DNA from: Acanthosepion lycidas
Lineage: Eukaryota > Mollusca > Cephalopoda > Sepiida > Sepiidae
Direction: 5' to 3'
Assembly (NCBI GenBank): GCA_963932145.1
Contig: CAWVQA010000036.1
Coordinates: forward strand, 402,429-466,428
Length of the DNA: 64,000 nucleotides
A program made the translations under genes and the position numbers. Below, in pieces: positions 1 through 12,619 of this stretch. The notes beneath the pieces are model-generated. The model was not told where the DNA came from and made no database searches. It saw nothing but the letters and a program-made list of their open reading frames with translations. How positions within the stretch are numbered: the first letter of the stretch is position 1; each line of letters opens with the position of its first letter.

Positions 1-3000
1 AAAATAGATATATAAACAGGAAACAGAAGAGAAATGTACAGTGATCACCCATTTCCGGCCCACAATCTTTTTCATGGAAATCCCAGTCATATGCCTCGAG
101 TCCATGCATGCTACGATCACGGTATGAATTTGAAGGCAAAATATTTTTGTGCAGATTATAAATTAGATCTTGCCCTGTCCATAATGCTAAATTGAGGAGG
201 TAAAATATAAATATAAATAGGAAACAGAAGAGAAATATACAGTGATCACCCATTTTCGGCCCACAATCTTTTTCATGGAAATCCCAGTCATATGAGTCGA
301 GTCCATGCATGCTACGATCACGGTATGAATTTGAAAGCAAAATATTTTTGTGCAGAGCTTAGATTAGGTCTTTTTCTGGCCATAATGCTAAATTGAGGAA
401 GTAAAATAGAAATATAAATAGGAAACAGAAGAGTCATGTACAGTGATCACCCATTTTCGGCCCACAGTCTTTTTCATGGAAATCCCAGTCATATGAGTAG
501 AGTTCATGCATGCTACGATCACGGTATGAATTTGAAGGCAAAATATTTCTGTGCAGATCTTAGATTAAGTCTTTCCCTGGCCATAATGCCAAATTGAGGA
601 GGTAAAATATAAATATAAATAGGAAACAGAAGAGAATGTACAGTGATCACCCATTTTCAGCCCACAATCTTTTTCATGGAAATCCCAGTCATATGAGTCG
701 AGTTCATGCATGATACGATCACGGTATGAATTTGAAGGCAAAATATTTTTGTACAGATTTTAGATTAGGTCGTTCTTTGTCCATAATGCTAAATTGAGGA
801 GGTAAAATATAAATATAAATAGGAAACAGAAGAGAAATGTACAGTGATCACCCATTTTCTGCCCACAATCTTTTTCATGGAAATCCCAGTCATATGAGTC
901 GAGTCCATGCATGCTACGATCACGGTATGAATTTGAAGGAAAAATATTTTTGTTCAGAGCTTAGATTATGTCTTTCCCTGGCTATAATGCTAAATTGCGG
1001 AGGTAAAATATAAATATAAATAGGAAACAGAAGAGAAATGTACAGTGATCAGCCATTTTCTGCCCAAAACCTTTTTCATGGAAATCCCAGTCATGTGAGT
1101 CGAGTCCATGCATGCTACGATCACGGTATGAATTTCAAGGCAAAATATTTTTTTGCAGAACTTAGTTTAGGTCTTTCCCTGTCCATAATGCTAAATTGAG
1201 GAGGTAAATTAGAAATATAAATAGGAAACAGAAGAGAAATGTACAGTGATCACCCTATATCTGCCCACAATATTTTTCATGGAAATCCCAGTCATATGAG
1301 TCGAGTCCATACATGCTACGATCACGGTATGAATTAGAAGGCAAAATATTTTTGTGCAGATCTTAGATTAGGTCTTTCCCTGTCCATAATGCTAAATTGA
1401 GGAGGTAAAATTGAAATATAAATAGGAAACAGGAGAGAAATGTACAGTGATCACACATTTTCGGCCCACAATCTTTTTCATGGAAATCCCAGTCATATGA
1501 GTCGAGTCCATGCATGCTACGATCACGGCATGAATTAGAAGGCAAAATATTTTTGTGCAGATCTTAGAGTAGGTATTTCCCTGTCTATAATGCTAAATTG
1601 AGGAGGTAAAATATGAATATAAATAGGAAACAGAAGAGAAATGTACAGTGATCACCGATTTTCGGCCCAAAATCTTTTTCATTGAAATCCCAGTCATATG
1701 AGTCGAGTCCATGCATGCTACGATCACGGTATGAATTAGAAGGCAAAATATTTTTGTGCAGATTTTAAATTAGATCTTTCCCTGTCCATAATGCTAAATT
1801 GAGGAGGTAAAATATAAATATAAATAGGAAACAGAAGAGAAATGTACAGTGATCACCCATTTTGTGCCCACAATCTTTTTCATGGAAATCCCAGTCATAT
1901 GAGTCGAGTGCAAGCATGCTACGATCACGGTATGAATTTGAAGGCAAAATATTTTTGTGCAGATTTTAGATTGTGTCTTTCCCTGTCCATAATGCTAAAT
2001 TGAGGAGGTAAAATAGAAATATAAATAGGAAACAGAAGAGAAATGTACAGTGATCACCCATTTTCGGCCCACAATCATTTTCATGGATATCCGAGTCATA
2101 TGAGTCGAGTCCATGCATGCTACGATCACGGTATGAATTTGAAGGCAAAATATTTTTGTGCAGATCTTAGATTGGGTCTTTCCCTGTCCATAATGCTAAA
2201 TTGAGGAGGTAAAATATAAATATAAATAGGAAACAGAAGAGAAATGTACAGTGATCACCCATTTTCGGCCCACAATCATTTTCATGGAAATCCCAGTCAT
2301 ATGAGTCGAGTCCATGCATGCTACGATCACGGTATGAATTTGAAGGCAAAATATTTTTGTGCTGAGCTTAGATTAGGTCTTTCCCTGTCCATAATGCTAA
2401 ATTGAGGAGGTAAATTAGAAATAGTAATAGGAAACAGAAGAGAAATGTACAGTGATCACCCATTTTGTGCCCACAATCTTTTTCATGGAAATCCCAGTCA
2501 TATGAGTCGAGTCCATGCATGCTACGATCACGGTAAGAATTTGAAGGCAAAATATTTTTGTGCATATTTTAGATTAGGTCTTTCCCAGTCCATAATGCTA
2601 AATTGAGGAAATAAAATATAAATATAAATAGGAAACAGAAGAAAAATGTACAGTGAACACCCATTTTCGGCCCACAATCTTTTTCATGGAAATCCCAGTC
2701 ATATGAGTCGAGTCCATGCATGCTAAGATCACTGTATGAATTTGAAGGCAAAATATTTTTGTGCAGATATTAGATTAGGTCTTTCCCTGTCCATAATGCT
2801 AAATTGTGGAGGTAAAATATAAATATAAATAGGAAACAGAAGAGAAATGTACAGTGATCACCCATTTTCGGCCCACGATTTTTTTAATGTAAATCCCAGT
2901 CATATGAGTCGAGTCCATGCATGCTACGATCACGGTATGAATTTGAAGGCAAAATATTTTTGTGCAGATCTTAGATTGTGTCTTTCCCTGTCCATAATGC

Positions 3001-5057
3001 TAAATTGAGGAGGTAAAATATAAATATAAATAGGAAACAGAAGAGAAATGTACAGTGATCACCCATTTTCGGCCCACAATATTTTTCATGGAAATCCCAG
3101 TCATATGTGTCGAGTCCATGCATGCTACGATCACGGTATGAATTTGAAGGCAAAATATTTTTGTGCAGAGCTTAGATTCGGTCTTTCCCTGTTCATAATG
3201 CTAAATTGAGGAGGTAAAATAGAAATATAAATAGGAAACAGAATAGAAATGTACAGTGATCAACCATTTTCGGCCCACAATCTTTTTCATGGAAATCCCA
3301 CTCATATAAGTCAAGACCATGCATGCTACGATCACGGTATGAATTTGAAGGCAAAATATTTTTGTGCAGATCTTAGATTAGGTCATTCCCTGTCCATAAC
3401 GCTAAATTGAGGAAGTAAAATAGAAATATAAATAGGAAACAGAAAAGAAATGTACAGTGAACACCCATTTTCAGCCCACAATCTTTTTCATGGAAATCCC
3501 AGTCATATGAGTCGAGTCCATGCATGCTATGATCACTGTATGAATTTGAAGGCAAAATATTTTTGTGCAGATATTAGATTAGGTCTTTCCCTGTCCATAA
3601 TGCTAAATTGAGGAGGTAAAATATAAATATAAATAGGAAACAGAAGAGAAATGTACAGTGATCAACTGTTTTCGGCCCACAATCTTTTTCATGGAAATCC
3701 CAGTCATATGAGTCGAGTCCATGCATGCTACGATCACGGTAAGAATTTGAAGGATAAATATTTTTGTGCAGATCTTAGATTAGGTCTTTCCCTGTCCATA
3801 ATGCTAAATTGAGTTAGTAAAATATAAATATAAATAGGAAACAGAATAGAAATGTACAGTGATCACCGATTTCGGCCCACAATCTTTTCATGGAAATTCC
3901 AGTCATATGAGTCGAGTACATGCATGCTACGATCACGGTATGAATTTGAATGCAAAATATTTTGGTCCAGATTTTAGATTAGGTCTTTCCCTGTCCATAA
4001 TGCTAAATTGAGGAGGTAAAATAGAAATATAAATAGGAAACAGAAGAGAAATGTACAGTGATCACCCATTTTCAGCTGACAATCTTTTTCATGGAAATCC
4101 CAGTCATATGAGTCGAGTCCATGCATACTACGATCACGGTATGAATTTGAAGGCAAAATATTTTTGTGCATATTTTAGATTAGGTCTTTCCCTGTCCATA
4201 ATGCTAAATTGAGGAAATAAAATATAAATATAAATAGGAAACAGAAGAAAAATGTACAGTGAACACCCATTTTCGGCCCACGATGTTTTTAATGTAAATC
4301 CCAGTCATATGAGTCGAGTCCATGCATGCTACGATCACGGTATGAATTTGAAGGCAAAATATTTTTGTGCAGATCTTAGATTGTGTCTTTCCCTGTCCAT
4401 AATGCTAAATTGAGGAGGTAAAATATAAATATAAATAGGAAACAGAAGAGAAATGTACAGTGATCATCCATTTTCGGCCCACAATCTTTTTCATGCAAAT
4501 CCCAGTCACATGAGTCGAGTCCATGTATGCTATGATCACCGTATGAATTTGAAGGCAAAATATTTTGGTGCAGATTTTAGATTAGGTCTTTCCCTGTCCA
4601 TAATGCTAAATTGAGGAGATAAAATAGAAATATAAATAGGAAACAGAAGAGAAATGTACAGTGATCACCCATTTTCGGCCCACAATCTTTTTCATGGAAA
4701 TCCCCGTCATATGAGTCGAGTCCATGCATGCTACGATCACGGTATGAATTTGAAGGCAAAATATTTTTGGGCTGAGCTTAGATTAGGTCTTTCCCTGTCC
4801 ATAATGCTAAATTGAGGAGGTAAAATAGAAATAGTAATAGGAAACAGAAGAGAAATGTACAGTGATCACCCATTTTGTGCCCACAATCTTTTTCATGGAA
4901 ATCCCAGTCATATGAGTCGAGTCCATGCATGCTACGATCACGGTATGAATTTGAAGGCAAAATATTTTTGTGCAGATTTTAGATTAGGTCTTTCCCTGTC
5001 CATAATGCTAAAGTGAGGAGGTAAAATAGAAATAGAAATAGGAAACAGAAGAGAAAT
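1..5057 (+). repeat. Type A rich satellite segment
   Basis: About 25 consecutive units, mostly type A, with occasional type C (near 2.42 and 4.83 kb). There is no gene or foreign insertion. Variant-bearing stretches here reappear elsewhere. The unusual ATTATAAATTAGATCTTG stretch near 155-175 recurs near 11431. The TTCATTGAAATCCCAG plus TTTTAAATTAGATC combination near 1677-1775 recurs near 11350-11450. Confidence 0.9.
3653..4282 (+). repeat. About 630-bp block, copy 1
   Basis: Three units carry a distinctive variant string: GATCAACTG near 3660, AAGAATTTGAAGGATAAAT at 3741, GAGTTAGTAAAAT near 3811, GAGTACATG near 3913, TTGGTCCAG near 3963 and a TGCATATTTTAG ending near 4175. The same string in the same order recurs exactly 3011 bp downstream, so this is a block copy and not a chance set of mutations. 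Confidence 0.9.
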
Positions 5058-6663
5058 GTAAAGTGATCTCCCATTTTCGGCCCACAATCTTTTTCATGGA
5101 AATCCCAGCCATATGAGTCGAGTCCATGAGCTACGATCACGGTATGAATTTGAAGGCAACATATTTTTGTGCAGATTTTAGATTAGGTCTTTCCCTGTCC
5201 ATAATACTAAAGTGAGGAGGTAAAATAGAAATATAAATAGGAAACAGATGAGAAATGTACAGTGATCTCCCATTTTCGGCCCGCAATCTTTTTCATGGAA
5301 ATCCCAGCCATATGAGTCGAGTCCATGCATGCTACGATCACGATATGAATTTGAAGGCAAAATACTTTTGTGCAGATTTTAGATTAGGTCTTTCCCTGTC
5401 CATAATGCTAAATTGTGGAGGTAAAATATAAATATAAATAGGAAACAGAAGAGAAATGTACCGTGATCACCCGTTTTCGGCCCTCAATGTTTTTCATGGA
5501 AATCCCAGCCATATGAGTCGAGTCCATGCATGCTACGATCACGATATGAATTTGAAGGCAAAATACTTTTGTGCAGATTTTAGATTAGGTCTTTCCCTGT
5601 CCATAATGCTAAAGTGAGGAGGTAAAATAGAATTATAAATAGGAAACAGAAGAGAAATGTAAAGTGATCTCCCATTTTCGGCCCGCAATCTTTTTCATGG
5701 AAATCCCAGCCATATGAGTCGAGTCCATGCATGCTACGATCACGATATGAATTTGAAGGCAAAATACTTTTGTGCAGATTTTAGATTAGGTCTTTCCCTG
5801 TCCATAATGCTAAATTGTGGAGGTAAAATATAAATATAAATAGGAAACAGAAGAGAAATGTACAGTGATCACCCATTTTCGGCCCTCAATGTTTTTCATG
5901 GAAATCCCAGCCATATGAGTCGAGTCCATGCATGCTACGATCACGATATGAATTTGAAGGCAAAATACTTTTGTGCAGATTTTAGATTAGGTCTTTCCCT
6001 GTCCATAATGCTAAAGTGAGGAGGTAAAATAGAAATATAAATAGGAAACAGAAGAGAAATGTAAAGTGATCTCCCATTTTCGGCCCACAATCTTTTTCAT
6101 GGAAATCCCAGCCATATGAGTCGAGTCCATGCATGCTACGATCACGGTATGAATTTGAAGGCAAATTATTTTTGTGCAGATTTTAGATTAGGTCTTTCCC
6201 TGTCCATAATGCTAAAGTGAGGAGGTAAAATAGAAATATAAATAGGAAACAGAAGAGAAATGTACAGTGATCTCCCATTTTCGGCCCGCAATCTTTTTCA
6301 TGGAAATCCCAGCCATATGAGTCGAGTCCATGCATGCTACGATCATGATATGAATTTGAAGGCAAAATATTTTTGTGCAGATTTCAGATTAGGTCTTTCC
6401 CTGTCCATAATGCTAAATTGTGGAGGTAAAATATAAATATAAATAGGAAACAGAAGAGAAATGTACAGTGATCACCCATTTTCGGCCCTCAATGTTTTTC
6501 ATGGAAATCCCAGCCATATGAGTCGAGTCCATGCATGCTACGATCACGATATGAATTTGAAGGCAAAATACTTTTGTGCAGATTTTAGATTAGGTCTTTC
6601 CCTGTCCATAATGCTAAATTGAGGAGGTAAAATATAAATATAAATAGGAAACAGAAGAGAAAT
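5058..6663 (+). repeat. Dimeric higher-order repeat (about 402 bp)
   Basis: Eight units alternate between two sharply different forms. Form 1 has GTGATCTCCC (some also GTAAAG), an AAAGTGAGG tail and often GCCCGCAATC. Form 2 has GCCCTCAATGTTTTTC and AAATTGTGGAGG. All eight share CAGCCATATG in place of CAGTCATATG. Unit starts are 5058(1), 5257(1), 5458(2), 5659(1), 5860(2), 6061(1), 6262(1) and 6463(2). The 402-bp dimer was amplified as a block, with one extra form 1 at each of two places, as expected from unequal exchange. The first unit also lacks about 3 bp in its ATGCATGC box. Confidence 0.9.
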
Positions 6664-7293
6664 GTACAGTGATCAAGTATTTTCGGCCCACAATCTTTTT
6701 CATGGAAATCCCAGTCATATGAGTCGAGTCCATGCATGCTACGATCACGGTAAGAATTTGAAGGATAAATATTTTTGTGCAGATCTTAGATTAGGTCTTT
6801 CACTGTCCATAATGCTAAATTGAGTTAGTAAAATATAAATATAAATAGGAAACAGAATAGAAATGTACAGTGATCACCCATTTCGGCCCACAATCTTTTC
6901 ATGGAAATTCCAGTCATATGAGTCGAGTACATGCATGCTACGATCACGGTATGAATTTGAATGCAAAATATTTTGGTCCAGATTTTAGATTAGGTCTTTC
7001 CCTGTCCATAATGCTAAATTGAGGAGGTAAAATAGAAATATAAATAGGAAACAGAAGAGAAATGTACAGTGATCACCCATTTTCAGCTCACAATCTTTTT
7101 CATGGAAATCCCAGTCATATGAGTCGAGTCCATGCATACTACGATCACGGTATGAATTTGAAGGCAAAATATTTTTGTGCATATTTTAGATTAGGTCTTT
7201 CCCTGTCCATAATGCTAAATTGAGGAAATAAAATATAAATATAAATAGGAAACAGAAGAAAAATGTACAGTGAACACCCATTTTCGGCCCACA
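6664..7293 (+). repeat. About 630-bp block, copy 2
   Basis: Second copy of the block at 3653-4282, offset 3011 bp. It keeps the AAGAATTTGAAGGATAAAT string (6752), the GAGTTAGTAAAAT tail, GAGTACATG, TTGGTCCAG and the TGCATATTTTAG boundary. It follows directly after the dimeric array, so the dimers lie between the first two copies. Confidence 0.9.
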
Positions 7294-8069
7294 ATCTTTT
7301 TCATGGAAATCCCAGTCATATGAGTCGAGTCCATGCATGCTATGGTCACTGTATGAATTTGAAGGCAAAATATTTTTGTGCAGATCTTAGATTGGGTCTT
7401 TCCCTGTCCATAAAGGTAAATTGAGGAGTTAAAATATAAATATAAATAAGAAACAGAAGAGAAATGTACAGTGATCACCCATTTCCGGCCCACAATCATT
7501 TTCATGGAAATCCCAGTCATATGAGTCGAGTCCATGCATGCTACGATCACGGTATGAATTTGAAGGCAAAATATTTTTGTGCAGATATTAGATTAGGTCT
7601 TTCCCTGTCCATAATGCTAAATTGTGGAGGTAAAATATAAATATAAATAGGAAACAGAAGAGAAATGTACAGTGATCACCCATTTTCGGCCCACGATTTT
7701 TTGAATGTAAATCCCAGTCATATGAGTCGAGTCCATGCATGCTACGATCACGGTATGAATTTGAAGGCAAAATATTTTTGTGCAGATCTTAGATTGTGTC
7801 TTTCCCTGTCCATAATGCTAAATTGAGGAGGTAAAATATAAATATAAATAGGAAACAGAAGAGAAATGTACAGTGATCATCCATTTTCGGCCCACAATCT
7901 TTTTCATGCAAATCCCAGTCACATGAGTCGAGTCCATGCATGCTACGATCATGATATGAGTTTGAAGGCAAAATATTTTTGTGCAGATTTCAGATTAGGT
8001 CTTTCCCTATCCATAATGCTAAATTGAGGAGGTAAAATAGAAATATAAATAGGAAACAGAAGAGAAATG

Positions 8070-8390
8070 TACAGTGATCAACTATTTTCGGCCCACAATC
8101 TTTTTCATGGAAATCCCAGTCATATGAGTCGAGTCCATGCATGCTACGATCACGGTAAGAATTTGAAGGATAAATATTTTTGTGCAGATCTTAGATTAAG
8201 TCTTTCCCTGTCCATAATGCTACATTAAGTTAGTAAAATATAAATATAAATAGGAAACAGAATAGAAATGTATAGTGATCACCCATTTTCGGCCGACAAT
8301 CTTTTCATGGAAATCCCAGTCATATGAGTCGAGTACATGCATGCTACGATCACGGTATGAATTTGAAGGCAAAATATTTTTGTGCAGATT
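8070..8390 (+). repeat. Partial third copy of the 3.65 kb block
   Basis: AAGAATTTGAAGGATAAAT recurs at 8157, 1405 bp after copy 2. A changed ACATTAAGTTAGTAAAAT tail and GAGTACATG follow. The match is weaker than between copies 1 and 2 and then fades, so this is an older or partly converted copy. Confidence 0.75.
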
Positions 8391-8906
8391 TTAGATTAGG
8401 TCTTTCCCTGTCCATAATGCTAAATTGAGGAGGTAAAATATAAATATAAATAGGAAACAGAAGAGAAATGTACAGTGATCACCCATTTTCGGCCCACAAT
8501 CTTTTACATGAAAATCCCAGTCATATGAGTCGAGTCCATGCATGCTACGATCACGGTATGAATTTGAAGGCAAAATATTTTTGTGCAGATTTTAGATTAG
8601 GTCTTTCCCTGTCCATAATGCTAAATTGAGGAGGTAAAATAGAAATATAAATAGTAAACAGAAGAGAAATGTACAGTGATCACCCATTTTGTGCCCACAA
8701 TCTTTTCCATGGAAATCCCAGTCATATGAGTCGAGTCCATGCATGCTACGATCGCGGTATGAATTTGAAACCAAAATATTTTTGTGCAGATCTTAGATTA
8801 GGGCTTTCCCTGTCCATAATGCTAAATTACGGAGGTAAAATATAAATATAAATAGGAAACAGAAGAGAAATGTACAGTGATCAACTATTTTCGTCTCACA
8901 TTTTTT

Positions 8907-8964
8907 CATGGAAATCCTTTTCCATGGAAATCCTTTTCCATGGAAACTTTTTCATGGAAATCCC
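8907..8964 (+). repeat. 16-bp internal triplication inside one monomer
   Basis: The word CATGGAAATCCTTTTC occurs at 8907-8922 and 8923-8938. A 14-bp variant (CATGGAAACTTTTT) follows at 8939-8952, and normal CATGGAAATCCC resumes at 8953. Normal units have CATGGAAATCCC only once. The event looks like replication slippage seeded by the TTTTTC-ATGG stretch. I see no other expansion of this kind in the window. Confidence 0.9.
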
Positions 8965-9060
8965 AGTCATATGAGTCGAGTCCATGCATGCTATGATCAC
9001 GGTATGAATTTGAAGGCAAAATATTTTTTTGCAGATCTTATATTAGGTCTTTCCCTGTCC

Positions 9061-9100
9061 ATAATGCTTAATTAAGGAAGAAAATATAAATAGGAAACAG
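9061..9100 (+). repeat. Short-linker monomer tail with TTAATTAA
   Basis: The tail reads GCTTAATTAAGGAAG and passes straight to AAAATATAAATAGG, lacking about 8-10 bp of the AT-rich linker. TTAATTAA is at 9068-9075. The same linked pair (TTAATTAA plus short linker) occurs at three other places. Confidence 0.85.
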
Positions 9101-10635
9101 AAGAGAACTGTACAGTGAATACCCATTTTCTGCCCACAATGTTTTTCATGGAAATCCCAGTCATATGAGTCGAGTCCATGCATGCTACGATCACGGTATG
9201 AATTTGAAGGCAAAATATTTTTTTGCAGATCTTAGATTAGGTCTTTCCCTGTCCATAATGCTAAATTGAAGAAGTAAAATATAAATATAAATAGTAAACA
9301 GAAGAGAAATGTACAGTGATCACCCATTTTCTGCCCACAATCTTTTTCATGGAAATCCCAGTCATATGAGTCGTGTCCATGCATGCAACGATCACGGTAT
9401 GAATTTGAAGGCAAAATATTTTTTGCAGATATTAGATTAGGTTTTTCCCTGTCCATAATGCTAAATTTAGGAGGTAAAATAGAAATATAAATAGGAAAGA
9501 GAAGAGAAATGTACAGTGATCACCCATTTTCGGCCCACAATCTTTTTCATGCAAATCCCAGTCGTATGAGTCGAGTTCATGCATGCTACGCTCACGGTAT
9601 GAATTTGAATGCAAAATATTTTTGTGCAGAGCTTAGATTAGATCTTTCCCTCTCCATAATGCTAAATTGAGGAGGTAAAATATAAATATAAATGGGAAAC
9701 AGAAGAGAAATGTACAGTGATCACCCATTTTTGGCCCACAATCTTTTTCATGGAAATCCCAGTCAGATGAGTACAGTCCATGCATGCTACGATCACGGTA
9801 TGAATTTGAAGGCAAAATATTTATTTGCAGATCTTAGATTAAGTCTTTCCCTGTCCATAATGCTAAATGAAGGAAGTAAAATAGAAATATAAATAGCAAA
9901 CAGATAAGAAATGTACAGTGATCACCCATTTTCTGCCCACAATCTTTTTCATGGAAATCCCAGTCATATGAGTCGAGTCCAGGCATGCTACTATCACGAA
10001 ATTAATTTGACGGCAAAATATTTTTTTGCAGATCTTAGACTAGGTATTACCCAGTCCATAATGCTAAATTGAGGAAGTAAAATAGAAATAGTAATGGGAA
10101 ACAGAAGAGAAATGTACAGTGATCACCCATTTTGTGCCCACAATCATTTTCATGGAAATGCCATTCATATGAACGTGTCCATGCATGCTACGATCACGGT
10201 ATGAATTTGAAGGCAAAATATTTTTTTCTTATCTTAGATTATGTCTTTCCCTGTCCATAATGCTAAATTGAGAAGGTAAAATAGAAATATAAATAGTAAA
10301 CAGAAGAGAAAGGCACAGTGATCACCCATTTTCTGCCCACAATCTTTTTCATGGAAATCCCAGTCATATGAGTCGGGTCCATGCATGCTACGATCACGGT
10401 ATGAATTTGAAGGCAAAATATTTTTTTGCAGATCTTAGATTAGGTCTTTCCTTGTCCATAATGCTAAATTGAGGAAGTAAAATATAAATATAAATTGGAA
10501 ACAGAAGAGAAATGTACAGTGATCACCCATTTTCGGCCGACAATCTTTTTCATGGAAATCCCAGTCATATGAGTCCAGTCCATGCATGCTATGATCACGG
10601 TATGAATTTGAAGGCAAAATATTTTTGTGCAGATC

Positions 10636-11898
10636 TTAGATTATGTCTTTCCCTGTCCATAATGCTAAATTGAGGAGGTAAAATAGAAATATAAATAGGA
10701 AATAGAAGAGAAATTTACAGTGATAACCCATTTTTGGACCACAATCTTTTTCATTGAAATCCCATGCATATGAGTCGAGTCCATGCATGCCACGATCACG
10801 GTATGAATTAGAAGGCAAAATATTTTTGTGCAGATTTTAAATTAGATCTTTCCCTGTCCATAATGCTAAATTGAGGAGGTTAAATATAAATAGGAAACAG
10901 AAGAGAAATATACAGTGATCACCCATTTTCGGCCCACAACCTTTTTCATGGAAATCCCAGTCATATGAGTCCAGTCCATGCATGCTATGATCACGGTATG
11001 AATTTGAAGGCAAAATATTTTTGTGCAGATCTTAGATTATATCTTTCCCTGTCCATAATGCTAAATTGAGGAGGTAAAATAGAAATATAAAGAGGAAACA
11101 GAAGAGAAATTTACAGTGATAACCCATTTTTGGACCACAATCTTTTTCATGGAAAACCCAGTCATATGAGTCCAGTCCATGCATGCTCTGATCACGGTAT
11201 GAATTAGAAGGAAAAATATTTTTCTGCAAATCTTAGATTAGGTCTTTCCCTGTCCATAATGCTAAATTGAGGAGGTAAAATATAAATATAAATAGGAAAC
11301 AGAAGAGAAATATACAGTGATCACCCATTTTCGGCCCAAAATCTTTTTCATTGAAATCCCAGTCATATGAGTAGAGTCCATGCATGCTACGATCACGGTA
11401 TGAATTAGAAGGCAAAATATTTTTGTGCAGATTATAAATTAGATCTTGCCCTGTCCATAATGCTAAATTGAGGAGGTAAAATATAAATATAAATAGGAAA
11501 CAGAAGAGAAATATACAGTGATCACCCATTTTCGGCCCACAAACTTTTTCATGGAAATCCCAGTCATATGAGTCCAGTCCATGCATGCTATGATCACGGT
11601 ATGAATTTGAAGGCAAAATATTTTTGTGCAGATTTTAGATTATGTGTTTCCCTGTCCATAATGCTAAATTGAGGAGGTAAAATATAAATATAAATGGGAA
11701 ACAGAAGAGAAATTTACAGTGATAACCCATTTTTGGACCACAATGTTTTTCATGGAAATCCCAGTCATATGAGTCAAGTCCATGCATGCTAAGATCACGG
11801 TATGAAATTGAAGGCAAAATATTTTTGTGCAGATCTAAGATTAGGTCTTTCCCTGTCCATAATGCTAAATTGAGGAAGTAAAATAGAAATATAAACAC
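10636..11898 (+). repeat. Recurring GATAACCC / TTGGACC variant units
   Basis: Units near 10714, 11111 and 11713 share TTTACAGTGATAACCC followed by TTTTTGGACCACAATC, a combination I do not see elsewhere. They are about 2 and 3 unit lengths apart, with ordinary units between them. The intervening units (GAAATATACAG starts; TTCATTGAAATCCC near 11350) also resemble units near 0.2 and 1.7 kb. This looks like a partly eroded higher-order repeat. Confidence 0.8.
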
Positions 11899-12064
11899 GA
11901 AAAAGAAGAGAAATGTACAGTGATCACCAATTTTCGGCCCGAAATATTTTCATGGTTATCCCAGTAATATGAGTCGAGTCCATGCATGCTACGATCACGG
12001 TATGAATTTGAAGGCAAAATATTTTTGTGCAAATCTAAGATTAGGTCTTTCCCTGTCCATAATG

Positions 12065-12619
12065 CTAAATTGAGGAGGTAAATATAAATATAAATAGGAA
12101 ACAGAAGAGAAATGTACAGTGATCACCTATTTTCAGCCCACAATCTTTTTCATGGAAATCCCAGTCATATGAGTCGAGTCCATGCATTCTACGATCACGG
12201 TATGAATTTGAAAGCAAAATATTTTTGTGCAGATATAAGATTAGGTCTTTCCCTGTCCATAATGCTAAATTGAGGAGGTAAAATAGAAATATAAATAGGA
12301 AACAGAAGAGAAATGTACAGTGATCACCCATTTTCGGCCCACAATCTTTTTCAGCTAAATCCAAGTCATATGAGTCGAGTCCATGCATGCTACGATCCCG
12401 GTATGAATTTGAAAGCAAAATATTTTTTTGCAGAGCGTAGATTAGGTCTTTCCCTGTCCATAATGCTAAATTGAGGAGGTAAAATATAAATATAAATAGG
12501 AAAAAGAAGAGAAATGTACAGTGATCACGCATTTTCTGCCCACAATCTTTTTCATGGAAATCCCAGTCATATGAGTCGAGTCCATGCATGCTACGATCAC
12601 GGTATGAATTTGAAGGCAA
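12065..12619 (-). other. Three-unit open reading frame from satellite read-through (not a gene)
   Basis: Each unit has an open frame on the minus strand that normally ends at the TAA opposite unit bases 124-126. In these three units that TAA is altered (TAAGATTAG and GCGTAGATTAG on the plus strand), so three frames join into 184 codons. Because 201 is a multiple of 3, joining stays in frame. The translation is just the repeat: an MHGLDSYDWDFHEKD-like part, then a phenylalanine-rich stretch from the A/T-rich tail. The first codon is TTG, not ATG. I see no sign of selection for coding. Confidence 0.75.

Noticed and set aside
8895-8970. Possible foreign insertion at the odd CCTTTTCCATGG stretch
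   Set aside because: All of it resolves into tandem copies of the local CATGGAAATCC word, so slippage is sufficient.
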